A stretch of 64,000 bases of DNA from Streptomyces violens. Lineage in GTDB: Bacteria; Actinomycetota; Actinomycetes; Streptomycetales; Streptomycetaceae. This document shows positions 44,196-53,015 of the stretch, piece after piece; position 1 is the stretch's first letter; every line of letters starts with the position of its first letter. The stretch lies in assembly GCF_000717745.1 (NCBI RefSeq), contig NZ_JOBH01000011.1, positions 1 to 64,000 on the forward strand, written 5' to 3'. Under the pieces are notes generated by a model. The model ran no database searches. It was not told the origin of the DNA and saw only the letters and a list, made by a program, of their open reading frames with translations. Both the position numbers and the translations under genes were made by a program.

Positions 44196-45626
44196 GTGCG
44201 CACCCGCCTCCTCCCGCTCCTCATCGTGCTGCTGGCCGGTGTGCTGCTTGCGCTCGGCTTCCCGCTGGCCGGCAGCCAGGCGGCGGGCGAGCAGCAGCGG
44301 GTGGTGGTGGACCGGATCGACGACGCGGCGCGCTTCGCCTCACTGGCGCAGTTCGTGACCGCCCGGCCCGGCGCCGACGGCCGGGCCCCCGCCGAGGACG
44401 AACGGTTGAGCACCCTCCGTACGGAGCTCCAGCGGTACCACGATCTCTACGGCATCCGTGCCGGTGTCTTCTACCGCGATCGCACCCCCATGGCTGCCGC
44501 GCCCGCGCACTGGCGGATACCGAGTGAGGGGGAGGGGCGGCAGGCTTTCGATGAGGCGCTCGCCGGGCGGCGCAGCCACGACCCGCACCAGGCGTGGCCC
44601 TGGGACGACCGCCGGCTGCCGGTCGCCTCGCCGGTCATCCGGGACGGCGACGTCGTCGCGGTGGTCTTCACCGACTCGCCCACGAAGCAGCTGCGTTCGC
44701 GGATTCTGCACGGCTGGCTGTGGCTGGTGGCGGGGGAGGCGCTGGCCATGCTGGTCGCGGTCGGCGCCGCGTTCCGGCTCACGGGGTGGGTGCTGCTGCC
44801 CGTACGGACACTGGACGCGGCCACCCACGACATCGCCACCGGGCGGATGAAGTCCCGGGTGGTCGCCGGTTCCGGGCCGCCGGAACTCCGCAGGCTGGCC
44901 CGGTCGTTCAACGAGATGGCGGACAACGTCGAGGACGTGCTGGAGCAGCAGCGCGCCTTCGTCGCCGACGCCTCCCACCAGCTCCGCAACCCGCTCTCCG
45001 CCCTCCTCCTCCGCATCGAACTGCTCGCGCTCGAACTCCCCGAGGACAACGAGGAGATCGCCTCCGTCCGTACGGAGGGCAAGCGCCTGGCCCGGGTCCT
45101 GGACGGCCTGCTGGACCTGGCGCTGGCCGAGCACACACCCGCCGACCTCCAGCTCACCGATGTCGCCGCGCTCGCCGCCGAACGGGCCGGCGCCTGGCGC
45201 CCGCTTGCCGACGACAAGGGCGTGACGCTGCGGTACGACGGGCACGGCGCGGTCACGGGCTGGGCCGATCCGGTGGCGCTGTCCAGCGCCCTGGATGCGG
45301 TCGTCGACAACGCCCTGAAGTTCACCCCGGCCGGCGAGGAGGTCACGGTCGCCGCGGTCCCCGAAGGCGAGTGGGTCCGGATCACGGTCGCCGACCACGG
45401 CCCCGGCCTCACGGACGAGGAACTGGAACGGATCGGTGACCGCTTCTGGCGCAGCGGCCGCCACCAGAACGTCTCCGGGTCCGGTCTGGGCCTGTCCATC
45501 ACGCGCGCCATGCTCGCCGCGGGCGGCGCGGAGATCTCCTACGCCCCGAACGCGCCACGCGGCCTGTGCGCCACTGTCACCGTCCCGCGCGACCGCCCGC
45601 ACCAGGACGTGCCGGCCGCCCCCTGA
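44196..45626 (+). CDS. gluK: GluK, glutamate-sensing histidine kinase
   Basis: A 476-aa membrane histidine kinase. A first membrane helix lies at about 5-25, an extracytoplasmic sensor at about 30-165, and a second helix at about 172-195 (GWLWLVAGEALAMLVAVGAAF). HAMP and HisKA with FVADASHQLRNPLSALLLR follow (His261). HATPase_c boxes are VVDNALKFTPAG, DHGPGLTDEEL and GSGLGLSI. GTG starts 15 nt after gluR, and the two are co-transcribed. It phosphorylates GluR in response to glutamate in the known homologue. Confidence 0.92.
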   Translation: MRTRLLPLLIVLLAGVLLALGFPLAGSQAAGEQQRVVVDRIDDAARFASLAQFVTARPGADGRAPAEDERLSTLRTELQRYHDLYGIRAGVFYRDRTPMAAAPAHWRIPSEGEGRQAFDEALAGRRSHDPHQAWPWDDRRLPVASPVIRDGDVVAVVFTDSPTKQLRSRILHGWLWLVAGEALAMLVAVGAAFRLTGWVLLPVRTLDAATHDIATGRMKSRVVAGSGPPELRRLARSFNEMADNVEDVLEQQRAFVADASHQLRNPLSALLLRIELLALELPEDNEEIASVRTEGKRLARVLDGLLDLALAEHTPADLQLTDVAALAAERAGAWRPLADDKGVTLRYDGHGAVTGWADPVALSSALDAVVDNALKFTPAGEEVTVAAVPEGEWVRITVADHGPGLTDEELERIGDRFWRSGRHQNVSGSGLGLSITRAMLAAGGAEISYAPNAPRGLCATVTVPRDRPHQDVPAAP

Positions 45627-45654
45627 CGACCCCGTGAGAGGCCTTCACGGGCCC

Positions 45655-46650
45655 CTACGGCTTCGCCGAGACGTAGTACCGCCGTGCGCCCTCATGCAGC
45701 GGCAGCGGGTCGGTGAAGACGGCGGTGCGCAGGTCGACCTTCTGGGCGTCGTGCACCTCGCGGCCGATGCGGTCCCGGCTGTCTATCACCGTCCGCGTCA
45801 TGGCCCTGGTCAGGTCCGGGTCCTCGCGGTCGGTGGTCACCAGCAGGTTCGCCACCGCGATGGTCTTCACGGCCCGGTCGTCCTGCGCCTTCGGATACGC
45901 GTCCGCCGGCATCACGGCGGCCCGGTAGTAGCGGCTGCCCCTGCCCTGCGCGTGCAGCGGTTTCACCAGGTCGCCGAGTTGTACCAGCCGTACGGGGAAG
46001 CGGTCGGCCAGCCGTTTCACGGCCGTGGTGGGCAGTCCGCCGGACCAGAAGAACGCGTCGAGCTTCCCGCTCTCCAGCAGCCGCGGCATCGTGTCGATGC
46101 CGACCCGCTCCGCGTGGATGTCCCGGTCGAAGTCCAGCTTCGCCGCGCGCATCAGCCGGCGGGTGATCAGCTGTACTCCGGAGCCGTCGGCGCCGACACC
46201 GACCCGCAGCCCCTTCAGGTCGCGCGTCGAGCGGACCTTGGAGTTCTTCGGGACGATCAGCTGCATGTAGTCGTCGTAGAGGCGTGCGCACGCGCGCAGC
46301 CCGGTGGCGCCCCGCCCGCGCGCCTCCTGGTACGTGGCGACCGCGTCGGCCGCCGCGATGGTGAACTCGGCGCGCCCGGAGACGAGTTTGCGGATGTTGT
46401 CGACGGAGCCCTCGCTGCGGGACAGGGTGACGTCGAGGTCCGGGAGGTCGTGCGCGAGGTCCTGCTTCAGCAGCTCCCCGTAGCGCGCGTACACCCCGGT
46501 CGGCACCCCAGTGGCCAGCGTCACCCGCCCGCCCGGCGCCTGCGGCCCGCCCGGCAGCAGGCACCACAGCAGCAGCCCGGCGACGGCCGCCGCCGCGACC
46601 GCCATCTGCAGCGCCCGGCGGCCGCAGGGCAGGGGAAGGCTGTGGACCAT
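45655..46650 (-). CDS. TAXI-family solute-binding protein (orphan)
   Basis: A 331-aa TRAP transporter TAXI-type binding protein. The N-terminal anchor (about 12-32, AVAAAAVAGLLLWCLLPGG) is not a canonical lipobox, so it is either a tethered or a secreted protein. The binding fold has LATGVPTGVYARYGELL, EGSVDNIRKLVSGRAEF, and FFWSGGLPTTAV. No DctM/DctQ-type membrane partner occurs in the window. It converges with gluK, 28 bp from its stop. The first structurally studied TAXI protein (from Thermus) binds glutamate/glutamine, so a role near GluK is possible but unproven. Confidence 0.85.
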   Translation of the reverse strand: MVHSLPLPCGRRALQMAVAAAAVAGLLLWCLLPGGPQAPGGRVTLATGVPTGVYARYGELLKQDLAHDLPDLDVTLSRSEGSVDNIRKLVSGRAEFTIAAADAVATYQEARGRGATGLRACARLYDDYMQLIVPKNSKVRSTRDLKGLRVGVGADGSGVQLITRRLMRAAKLDFDRDIHAERVGIDTMPRLLESGKLDAFFWSGGLPTTAVKRLADRFPVRLVQLGDLVKPLHAQGRGSRYYRAAVMPADAYPKAQDDRAVKTIAVANLLVTTDREDPDLTRAMTRTVIDSRDRIGREVHDAQKVDLRTAVFTDPLPLHEGARRYYVSAKP

Positions 46651-46736
46651 GGCCGGAATCCTGCCAGCCGCGGCCCCCGAAGGGGAGGGGCCAATGGCGA
46701 CTGTCCCCAGGCGGTGCGCAGCACCCGGTGACGAGG

Positions 46737-46770
46737 ATGCATACCTCTGTTATATAATTGCTATATGCAT
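46737..46770 (+). promoter_or_regulatory. Leaderless marR promoter with flanking inverted repeat
   Basis: A perfect consensus -10, TATAAT (46753-46758), lies 6 nt before the marR ATG, so the transcript would begin at the start codon. ATGCATA (46737-46743) and TATGCAT (46764-46770) form a 7-bp inverted repeat that brackets the -10. This AT-rich block stands out in a 70% GC genome. MarR autorepression through this site is the natural reading; it could also affect the divergent TAXI gene. Confidence 0.7.
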
Positions 46771-47223
46771 TCATCGTCGACGTCCGACGAACAGCGCATC
46801 GAGAACGCCGCTCGCGGGCTCCTCCGGGGCATCGGCAGGCTCTCCCAGGCACTTTTCCGGCTCGGTGAATTCGGCCTGCCGCGTACGCACGTCTCGCTCC
46901 TGGACGCCCTGGAGGGCGGCCCCCTGCGGGTCACCGGACTCGCCGCGCGCACCGGCATCGCGCAGCCCCGGGTCACCGTGGTCCTGCAGGAACTGGAGGA
47001 GCGCGGACTCGTCCAGCGCGAGCGCAGCGCCCACGACCGGCGCTGCATCGAGACCTCGCTGACGCCCGCAGGCCGGGAGCTGCTGGAGCACGCGCGGCAG
47101 CGGATGGCCGCGGCGCTTCTCGAAGGGCTGCGCTCGAACGTCGACGAACCGGAGCGCGCCGTGGGCGCCGCCCGGGATGCCGTAAGGACCCTGCTGCACG
47201 CCATCGAACCGGAGGTCAGTTGA
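46765..47223 (+). CDS. MarR-family transcriptional regulator
   Basis: A 152-aa MarR protein. The winged helix spans about 45-115 (LRVTGLAARTGIAQPRVTVVLQELEERGLVQRERSAHDRRCIETSLTPAG lies across the recognition helix and wing, with the DxR wing motif DRR). Dimerisation helices flank it. It is probably an autorepressor responsive to small phenolic or lipophilic ligands. The stop overlaps the TTG start of the FUSC gene, so the regulator and transporter are co-translated. It is leaderless. Confidence 0.92.
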   Translation: MHSSSTSDEQRIENAARGLLRGIGRLSQALFRLGEFGLPRTHVSLLDALEGGPLRVTGLAARTGIAQPRVTVVLQELEERGLVQRERSAHDRRCIETSLTPAGRELLEHARQRMAAALLEGLRSNVDEPERAVGAARDAVRTLLHAIEPEVS

Positions 47224-50063
47224 CCACGCCAGCCACCGAAACCCCGGACATCACCGACGGCCGTACCGGCCGCGATCCGGCCCGCGACAGCGCCGTGGCA
47301 CCCCGGCGCGTCGGCGGGCCGAGACGCTGGTGGGACTGGGTGCTCGCCGCCGACCCCGGACTCGGCCAGCTGCAGGCCGGGTGGCGGACGCTGGTCGCCA
47401 TGGTCACCGGGCTCGCGACCGGTTACGGGATGTCCGTGGCGCTCGGCCTGCCCGCCATGCTGGGCATGATGGCCGGCGGCATGATGGGCCTGATGAGCGC
47501 GTTCGCCGTCGCCGAGAACACCTGGCAGCGGCTGGCCAAGGCCATCGTGTGGATGCCGTTCCCGTTCTCCGCCGCGCTGCCGCTCGCCGCCTGGCTGCAC
47601 CAGTACCGCGTGCTCGAACTCACCATCATGGTGGCCGCGCTCGCGGTGACGTTCTTCCTCGCCCGGTTCGGCACCCTCGCGCTGCTGGGCGGCATGCTGC
47701 TCTTCAACGCCTTCATGGTCGGCATGATGGCGAACGTCCCGCTGAACCTCTGTGGCGAGATGTTCCTCGTCTCCCTGGTCTCCGCCGTCGCCGTCCTGCT
47801 GACCCGCCTCGCGCTGTGCTACCCGATGCCGCGCGAGGACCTCCTTCGTACGCAGCGCGCCTTCGTCGTCGAGGCCCGCCGGGTCGCCGACGCCGCCACC
47901 GACGCGCTGGACCCCGACGCCGACCACGAGGTCGCCGTCAAGCGGATGCGCCGCAGCCTGCGCCGGCTGAACGTCACCACCGTCACCATCGACGGCCGCC
48001 TCGCCCAGCCCGAGGTCGCCGCCGACCCCGACACCGCCGAGCTGCTCCACCGCCACCTCTTCGACGCCGAGCTGGCCCTGAAGGGCATCGGCCAGTGCGT
48101 CCAGCAGCTCACCCGCCTCCAGGCACCGGCGCACCTCCGGGAGGCCATGGTCGTCGGCCTGGTCATCACCCGGGACACCCCGCTGGGCAGGGCCGACGCG
48201 CTGCGCCCGGCAGCGCAGCTCATCCAGCAGCAGGCCACCGCCGTACTGGAGGCCGCCGATGCGGGCTCCGAAGAAGCCGAGGCCGCCGCGCTGGCCCGCC
48301 GGGTCGGCCACCTCCTGGACTCGCTCGCCGACTCCCTCGCCCACTGGCTCGACCTCGGCTGGAACGCGCCGACCGCGCGCGCCAAGGTGCCCTTCCAGCC
48401 CACCGTCGCGCTGGAGCAGAACCGCCCGGCCGGCACCGGAGCGGTCGCCCGCCGGGTCATCGCCGCCCAGAGCGAGAAGGGCTGGCGGCGGGCGGTCCCG
48501 TACCTGCGCGCACCCGTGCACGCCGGGCTCGCGGCCGCCATCGTGTGCCCCATCACCGATGCCATCAACCCGCAGCGCTTCTACTGGGGCCTGGTCGGCG
48601 TGATGATCACGCTGTTCGGCACCAACACCACCCACGAGAGGCTGCGCAAGCTCGGCCACCGTATGGCGGGCACCATCGTCGGCGCCGTTATCGGCGTCGT
48701 ACTGCTCCGCCTGATCGGCCCCGGGCACATCTACTGGACGCTCGCCGTCATCGTGGCCGGACTGACCGTCGGCTCCTGGGGCATGCAGCGCCAGTACGCC
48801 TACTGGGTCGCCGGGCTGGTCACCGCCCTGGTCCAGCTCTACGGCCTGTCCACCCCGTACACGGGCATGGAGAAGCTCCTCAGCGAGCGGCTGCTCGACA
48901 ACGGGCTCGGCATCGTCATCGCCACCGCCTGCGCCGCGCTGATCTTCCCGGTCTCCAGCCGCAAGATCGCCCAGGAGGCCGAGCGCGGCTACGTCTCGGC
49001 ACTGGAACACCTGCTCTCTCAGGTCGCCGAGCGCTGGCAGGACCCCGCTGCCCCGGTGCGGCTGCGCGGCGCCGCCCGTGGTGTGGACGCGGCGCTGTAC
49101 CAGGTGCGCGGCGTGGCCCGGCCGCTGGTCCGGATGCCCATCGGCGTCCGCGGCCGCGGCGCCGAGAACCGCCTCGCGCTGCTCACCGCCGCCACCGGCC
49201 ACGCCCGCTCCCTCGCCGCGGCCGCCGACATCGACATCGACCTCGCTCCGGAACTGGGCCGGCGCGTCGAGCGGATCACCACCACCTTCGTGGAGTCCCT
49301 GCACGCCCTCGACCGGCGCTTCGCCACGGGGGAGCCCGGCGGCACTTGGGTACGCGTCAGCCCGCTCATCCGGGAACTCGAGGAGGTGCTGCGCGCACCG
49401 GCCGGGCCCCGCGCCGACCGCCTCCACCTGGCGCTGCGGGAGCTGGCCGCACTGGACGAGGCGCTGGCCGGTTACGCCGAGGACCGCGGCCTGACCGTCA
49501 CGACCGCGACCGCGGAACCGGAGCCGGCCACGGCGCCCGCCCCGGCCCCGAAGCGCGGCGCGGCACCGAAGGACGGCATGTCCACGCTGGACCGCCGCAC
49601 CCAGGCAGCCCTGGCCGCCTGGCTGGCGCACACCCGGCACGATGGCGAGCCGGGCGCGAAGCAGGTCCCGGTGGCCTCCGGGACCACGGCGAGTGCCGCG
49701 GCGCCGCAGCAGGCCGCCACGGTCGCTCAGTCGCCCGCTGCCGCGCCCCGCGGCCGTACGGCGCCCTCCGCCGCCCGTGCCGCCTCCTCGGGCCGCACAT
49801 GCACCGTCAGCGGCTCCCTGCACTGCCCGGACCACCCCGGCGGCTGCGAGGCGTGGATCACGGTCGTCAGCGACCGCGGCAAGCGCCGTGCCGGCGTCCG
49901 CGCGGTGGGCGGCCGGTACCGCATCACGGGCCTGGAGCCCGGCGGCTACACCGTGATCGCCTCCGGCTCGGCGCACGCCCCGACGGCGCGTTTCCTGGCG
50001 GTGGACCCCTCCCGGGGCGACGTCCACCACGACATCGAGCTGAAGCCCGCCCAGCGCCCCTGA
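47220..50063 (+). CDS. FUSC-family membrane protein with C-terminal regulatory-like beta domain
   Basis: A 947-aa aromatic-acid-exporter-like membrane protein (FUSC: fusaric acid resistance). Two transmembrane blocks (about 55-205 and 430-590) are separated by a cytosolic helical region, as in YccS/AaeB. The second block has YWGLVGVMITLFGTNTTHERLRKLGHRMAGTIVGAV. A helical cytosolic region (600-760) and a Pro/Ala linker follow. The last 87 residues have a Cys-bearing start (TCTVSGSLHCPDHPGGC) and the GRYRITGLEPGGYTVIASG frame of carboxypeptidase-regulatory-like beta-sandwich domains, unusual for FUSC proteins. The TTG start overlaps the marR stop and GGAGG lies 4 nt upstream. Substrate unknown. 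Confidence 0.86.
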   Translation: MTTPATETPDITDGRTGRDPARDSAVAPRRVGGPRRWWDWVLAADPGLGQLQAGWRTLVAMVTGLATGYGMSVALGLPAMLGMMAGGMMGLMSAFAVAENTWQRLAKAIVWMPFPFSAALPLAAWLHQYRVLELTIMVAALAVTFFLARFGTLALLGGMLLFNAFMVGMMANVPLNLCGEMFLVSLVSAVAVLLTRLALCYPMPREDLLRTQRAFVVEARRVADAATDALDPDADHEVAVKRMRRSLRRLNVTTVTIDGRLAQPEVAADPDTAELLHRHLFDAELALKGIGQCVQQLTRLQAPAHLREAMVVGLVITRDTPLGRADALRPAAQLIQQQATAVLEAADAGSEEAEAAALARRVGHLLDSLADSLAHWLDLGWNAPTARAKVPFQPTVALEQNRPAGTGAVARRVIAAQSEKGWRRAVPYLRAPVHAGLAAAIVCPITDAINPQRFYWGLVGVMITLFGTNTTHERLRKLGHRMAGTIVGAVIGVVLLRLIGPGHIYWTLAVIVAGLTVGSWGMQRQYAYWVAGLVTALVQLYGLSTPYTGMEKLLSERLLDNGLGIVIATACAALIFPVSSRKIAQEAERGYVSALEHLLSQVAERWQDPAAPVRLRGAARGVDAALYQVRGVARPLVRMPIGVRGRGAENRLALLTAATGHARSLAAAADIDIDLAPELGRRVERITTTFVESLHALDRRFATGEPGGTWVRVSPLIRELEEVLRAPAGPRADRLHLALRELAALDEALAGYAEDRGLTVTTATAEPEPATAPAPAPKRGAAPKDGMSTLDRRTQAALAAWLAHTRHDGEPGAKQVPVASGTTASAAAPQQAATVAQSPAAAPRGRTAPSAARAASSGRTCTVSGSLHCPDHPGGCEAWITVVSDRGKRRAGVRAVGGRYRITGLEPGGYTVIASGSAHAPTARFLAVDPSRGDVHHDIELKPAQRP

Positions 50064-50156
50064 CCCGCTGAGCCCGCCCCTTGTCCGTCCGCCCCCTCCG
50101 GGATGCCCCCGGTGGGGGCGGACGGCCTTCGGGAGCACGTACCCTGGTCGATTGAG

Positions 50157-51644
50157 ATGAGTGCGAAGACATACGAGGTGCGCACCCACGGGTGCCAGAT
50201 GAACGTCCATGACTCCGAGCGGCTGTCCGGCCTGCTGGAGGACGCCGGGTACGTGCCAGCGCCCGAGGGCGCCGACGGCGCGGACGTCGTCGTCTTCAAC
50301 ACCTGCGCGGTGCGCGAGAACGCCGACAACAAGCTCTACGGCAACCTCGGCCAGCTCGCCCCGAAGAAGGCCGCGCGGCCCGGTATGCAGATCGCCGTCG
50401 GCGGCTGTCTGGCACAGAAGGACCGCGACACCATCGTCAAGAAGGCGCCCTGGGTGGACGTCGTCTTCGGCACGCACAACATCGGCAAGCTGCCGGTCCT
50501 CCTGGAGCGCGCCCGCGTCCAGGAGGAGGCGCAGGTCGAGATCGCGGAGTCGCTGGAGGCGTTCCCCTCCACGCTGCCCACCCGCCGCGAGAGCGCGTAC
50601 GCGGCCTGGGTCTCCATCTCCGTCGGCTGCAACAACACCTGCACCTTCTGCATCGTCCCCGCGCTGCGCGGCAAGGAGAAGGACCGCCGGCCGGGCGACA
50701 TCCTCGCCGAGATCGAGACCCTGGTCTCCGAGGGCGTCTCCGAGATCACCCTGCTCGGCCAGAACGTCAACGCCTACGGCTCCGACATCGGCGACCGCGA
50801 GGCGTTCTCCAAGCTGCTGCGCGCCTGCGGGAAGATCGAGGGCCTGGAGCGGGTCCGCTTCACCTCCCCGCACCCCCGCGACTTCACCGACGACGTGATC
50901 GCCGCCATGGCCGAGACGCCGAACGTCATGCCGCAGCTCCACATGCCGCTGCAGTCCGGCTCGGACACCGTCCTGAAGGCCATGCGCCGCTCCTACCGCC
51001 AGGAGCGCTTCCTCGGGATCATCGAGAAGGTCCGCGCGGCCATGCCGGACGCGGCCATCTCCACCGACATCATCGTGGGCTTCCCCGGCGAGACCGAGGA
51101 GGACTTCGAGCAGACGCTGCACACCGTGCGCGAGTCCCGCTTCGCGCAGGCGTTCACGTTCCAGTACTCCAAGCGCCCCGGCACTCCGGCCGCGACCATG
51201 GAGGGGCAGATCCCCAAGGAGGTCGTCCAGGCCCGCTACGAGCGGCTGGTCGCCCTCCAGGAGGAGATCTCCTGGGAGGAGAACAAGAAGCAGGTCGGCC
51301 GCACCGTCGAGGTCATGGTCGCCGAGGGCGAGGGCCGCAAGGACGGCGCCACGCACCGCCTCTCGGGGCGCGCGCCCGACAACCGCCTCGTGCACTTCAC
51401 CAAGCCGGCCACCGAGGTGCGCCCCGGCGACATGGTGACGGTCGAGATCACGTACGCGGCCCCGCACCACCTGCTCGCCGAGGGCGAGGCCGTCGCGGTC
51501 CGCCGCACCCGCTCCGGCGACGCCTGGGAGCGCCGCAACGCCGCTCCGGCGCAGCCCGCCGGGGTCATGCTCGGCCTGCCGACGGTCGGCGCTCCTGCGC
51601 CCGTTCCGGCGGAGCCGGCGGGCGGCTGCTGCCCGACCTCCTGA
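50157..51644 (+). CDS. miaB: tRNA methylthiotransferase MiaB
   Basis: A 495-aa radical-SAM enzyme that adds the 2-methylthio group to i6A37 of tRNA. The MTTase cysteines are in [29 protein letters not shown] and [10 protein letters not shown]. The CxxxCxxC triad is [25 protein letters not shown]. The TRAM domain closes the protein. THGCQMN and CIVPALRG mark MiaB against RimO. The last 40 residues are an Ala/Pro-rich tail ending in Cys-Cys. ATG 50157 is chosen at the family N-terminus; a -10-like TACCCT lies 11 nt before it. It works together with miaA, 1.4 kb downstream. Confidence 0.96.
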   Translation: MSAKTYEVRTHGCQMNVHDSERLSGLLEDAGYVPAPEGADGADVVVFNTCAVRENADNKLYGNLGQLAPKKAARPGMQIAVGGCLAQKDRDTIVKKAPWVDVVFGTHNIGKLPVLLERARVQEEAQVEIAESLEAFPSTLPTRRESAYAAWVSISVGCNNTCTFCIVPALRGKEKDRRPGDILAEIETLVSEGVSEITLLGQNVNAYGSDIGDREAFSKLLRACGKIEGLERVRFTSPHPRDFTDDVIAAMAETPNVMPQLHMPLQSGSDTVLKAMRRSYRQERFLGIIEKVRAAMPDAAISTDIIVGFPGETEEDFEQTLHTVRESRFAQAFTFQYSKRPGTPAATMEGQIPKEVVQARYERLVALQEEISWEENKKQVGRTVEVMVAEGEGRKDGATHRLSGRAPDNRLVHFTKPATEVRPGDMVTVEITYAAPHHLLAEGEAVAVRRTRSGDAWERRNAAPAQPAGVMLGLPTVGAPAPVPAEPAGGCCPTS

Positions 51645-51738
51645 GCACCCGCCCCGGCCCCGTTCCCGCACCGGTCACGCGTGCCGGGTACGGGGCCGCG
51701 GACCGGCGCCCCACAGTGGCGGGGATACGCTGCGGACC

Positions 51739-52458
51739 ATGCTCGTAGCTGCTGCTCTGTGTCCCTGTCCGCCGCTGCTCGTCCCCGAGGTCGCCGGCGG
51801 CGCCGCGGCCGAACTGGACGGCCTGCGGGCCGCCTGTACGGACGCGGTCGGCGTGCTCGCGGCCGCGCGCGCCGACCGGCTGGTCGTCGTCGGCCCCGCC
51901 GAGCCCGAAGGCCGCGGGGCGTTCAAGGAGGGGACCCCGGGATCCTTCGCCGGGTTCGGCGTGGACCTCTCCGTACGACTCGGCGCACCGGACGGCGAAG
52001 GCGCCGCGGAGGGCAGGCAGCTGCCGCCCTCCTTGGCGCTCGGAGCGTGGCTCCTGGAGCGCGCGGACTGGCGCGGCGTTCCCGTGACCGCCCTCGGGGT
52101 GGGCGAACCGCTCGAACCGGAGAAGTGCCTGGGCGCCGGACGTCAGCTCGCGGCGTCGGCCGAGCGCGTGGCCCTGCTGGTGATGGGCGACGGCAGCGCC
52201 TGCCGTACGGTCAAGGCGCCCGGCTACTTCGACGAGCGCGCCGAGGCGTTCGACGCGGAGCTGGCCCGCATGCTCGGCGGCGCGGACGCCGCCGCACTGG
52301 GGGCGCTGGACGAGGAGCCCGCGCAGTCGCTCAAGGTCTCCGGCCGCGCCTGCTGGCAGGTCCTGGCCGGGGCCGCGGAAGGGGCTGGGCTGGGCGGCGA
52401 GCTGCTCCACGAGGAGGCGCCGTACGGGGTCGGGTACTTCGTGGCCGCCTGGTCCTGA
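51739..52458 (+). CDS. Class III extradiol dioxygenase-like (LigB-fold) protein
   Basis: A 239-aa protein common at this position in streptomycetes. The start LVAAALCPCPPLLVPEVAG and the later LALGAWLLERADWRGVPV and LLVMGDGSACRTVKAPGYFDERAEAFDAELARML resemble the LigB/MEMO dioxygenase fold. The His ligands of catalytic LigB proteins are not evident at the N-terminus (CPCPP in place of HPP), so enzymatic activity is uncertain. TACGCT lies 7 nt before the ATG, suggesting a leaderless gene. Function unknown. Confidence 0.72.
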   Translation: MLVAAALCPCPPLLVPEVAGGAAAELDGLRAACTDAVGVLAAARADRLVVVGPAEPEGRGAFKEGTPGSFAGFGVDLSVRLGAPDGEGAAEGRQLPPSLALGAWLLERADWRGVPVTALGVGEPLEPEKCLGAGRQLAASAERVALLVMGDGSACRTVKAPGYFDERAEAFDAELARMLGGADAAALGALDEEPAQSLKVSGRACWQVLAGAAEGAGLGGELLHEEAPYGVGYFVAAWS

Positions 52459-52503
52459 CCGGCCCGTCACGGGCCTCACAGGTGCGACACCGGCACACGA
52501 CGA

Positions 52504-52532
52504 TGGCCGGGGACCACTCGGATCCCCGGCCA
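52504..52532. terminator. Hairpin terminator between the LigB-like and antitoxin genes
   Basis: A perfect 10-bp stem, TGGCCGGGGA / TCCCCGGCCA, with a 9-nt loop in the 97-bp gap between convergent genes. There is no T run; bidirectional function is likely. Confidence 0.7.
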
Positions 52533-52555
52533 CCGGTCTGTGGGCCCCGCCCGTC

Positions 52556-52843
52556 TCACATCGGGTCGCCCGGCCGCCTCTCCGTGCCCGGGCCCTCGGC
52601 GGTCCCGCCGTCGGTGCCGCGGGTGTGCTTGCCCTGGTGCTCCGACATCCGGCGCAGGGCTTCCTTCGCCTTGGTCGTGCCGGTGCCGATCTGGCCGCTG
52701 TACTTGCCCTTCGTCCGGGTGTCGGCTGCCCTCCCGGCCTTGTCCAGACCCCGATCGATCTTGTCCTCGTGCTGGTGCGCGAAGTCACCGGCCTTGTCCT
52801 TGAGGAGGCCGGCCTTGGCCTTGAGATTGTCCAGCAGGCCCAT
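52556..52843 (-). CDS. MT0933-like antitoxin family protein
   Basis: A 95-aa, very polar protein with the MGLLDNLKAKAGLLKDKAGDFAHQHEDKIDRGLDKAG N-terminus, split over two amphipathic Lys/Asp-rich helices, as in the MT0933 (Rv0909) antitoxin family of mycobacteria. The C-terminus is Gly/Glu-rich and disordered. No toxin gene is adjacent: the neighbours are a LigB-like gene and miaA. It may therefore be a stress-related orphan rather than part of a toxin-antitoxin pair. AAGGAAGGTGG lies just upstream of the ATG. Confidence 0.82.
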   Translation of the reverse strand: MGLLDNLKAKAGLLKDKAGDFAHQHEDKIDRGLDKAGRAADTRTKGKYSGQIGTGTTKAKEALRRMSEHQGKHTRGTDGGTAEGPGTERRPGDPM

Positions 52844-53015
52844 GAGCCACCTTCCTTGGTCGGAGGACGCTTAGTCCCAAAAGCGCCCATACCTGCCCTT
52901 TACCCTACTCTTGCGGGCCAAACCCCGCCTGCGCCCGCGCTGCGCGAGGCCCTCCGGAGAGCGGGCCGGACGGCGCTCGTTCGAAACCGCCCGCGCGGTT
53001 TGACAGACTGGCGCG

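Noticed and set aside
46761..51671. 1636-aa open frame antisense to marR, FUSC and miaB
   Set aside because: It spans three well-supported + strand genes and is a high-GC third-position shadow without domains.
52977..53001. GTTCGAAA near miaA as a second SOS box
   Set aside because: Only one half of the TCGAAC-N4-GTTCGA pattern is present, and the dyad that exists (AAACCGC/GCGGTTT) is a different hairpin.
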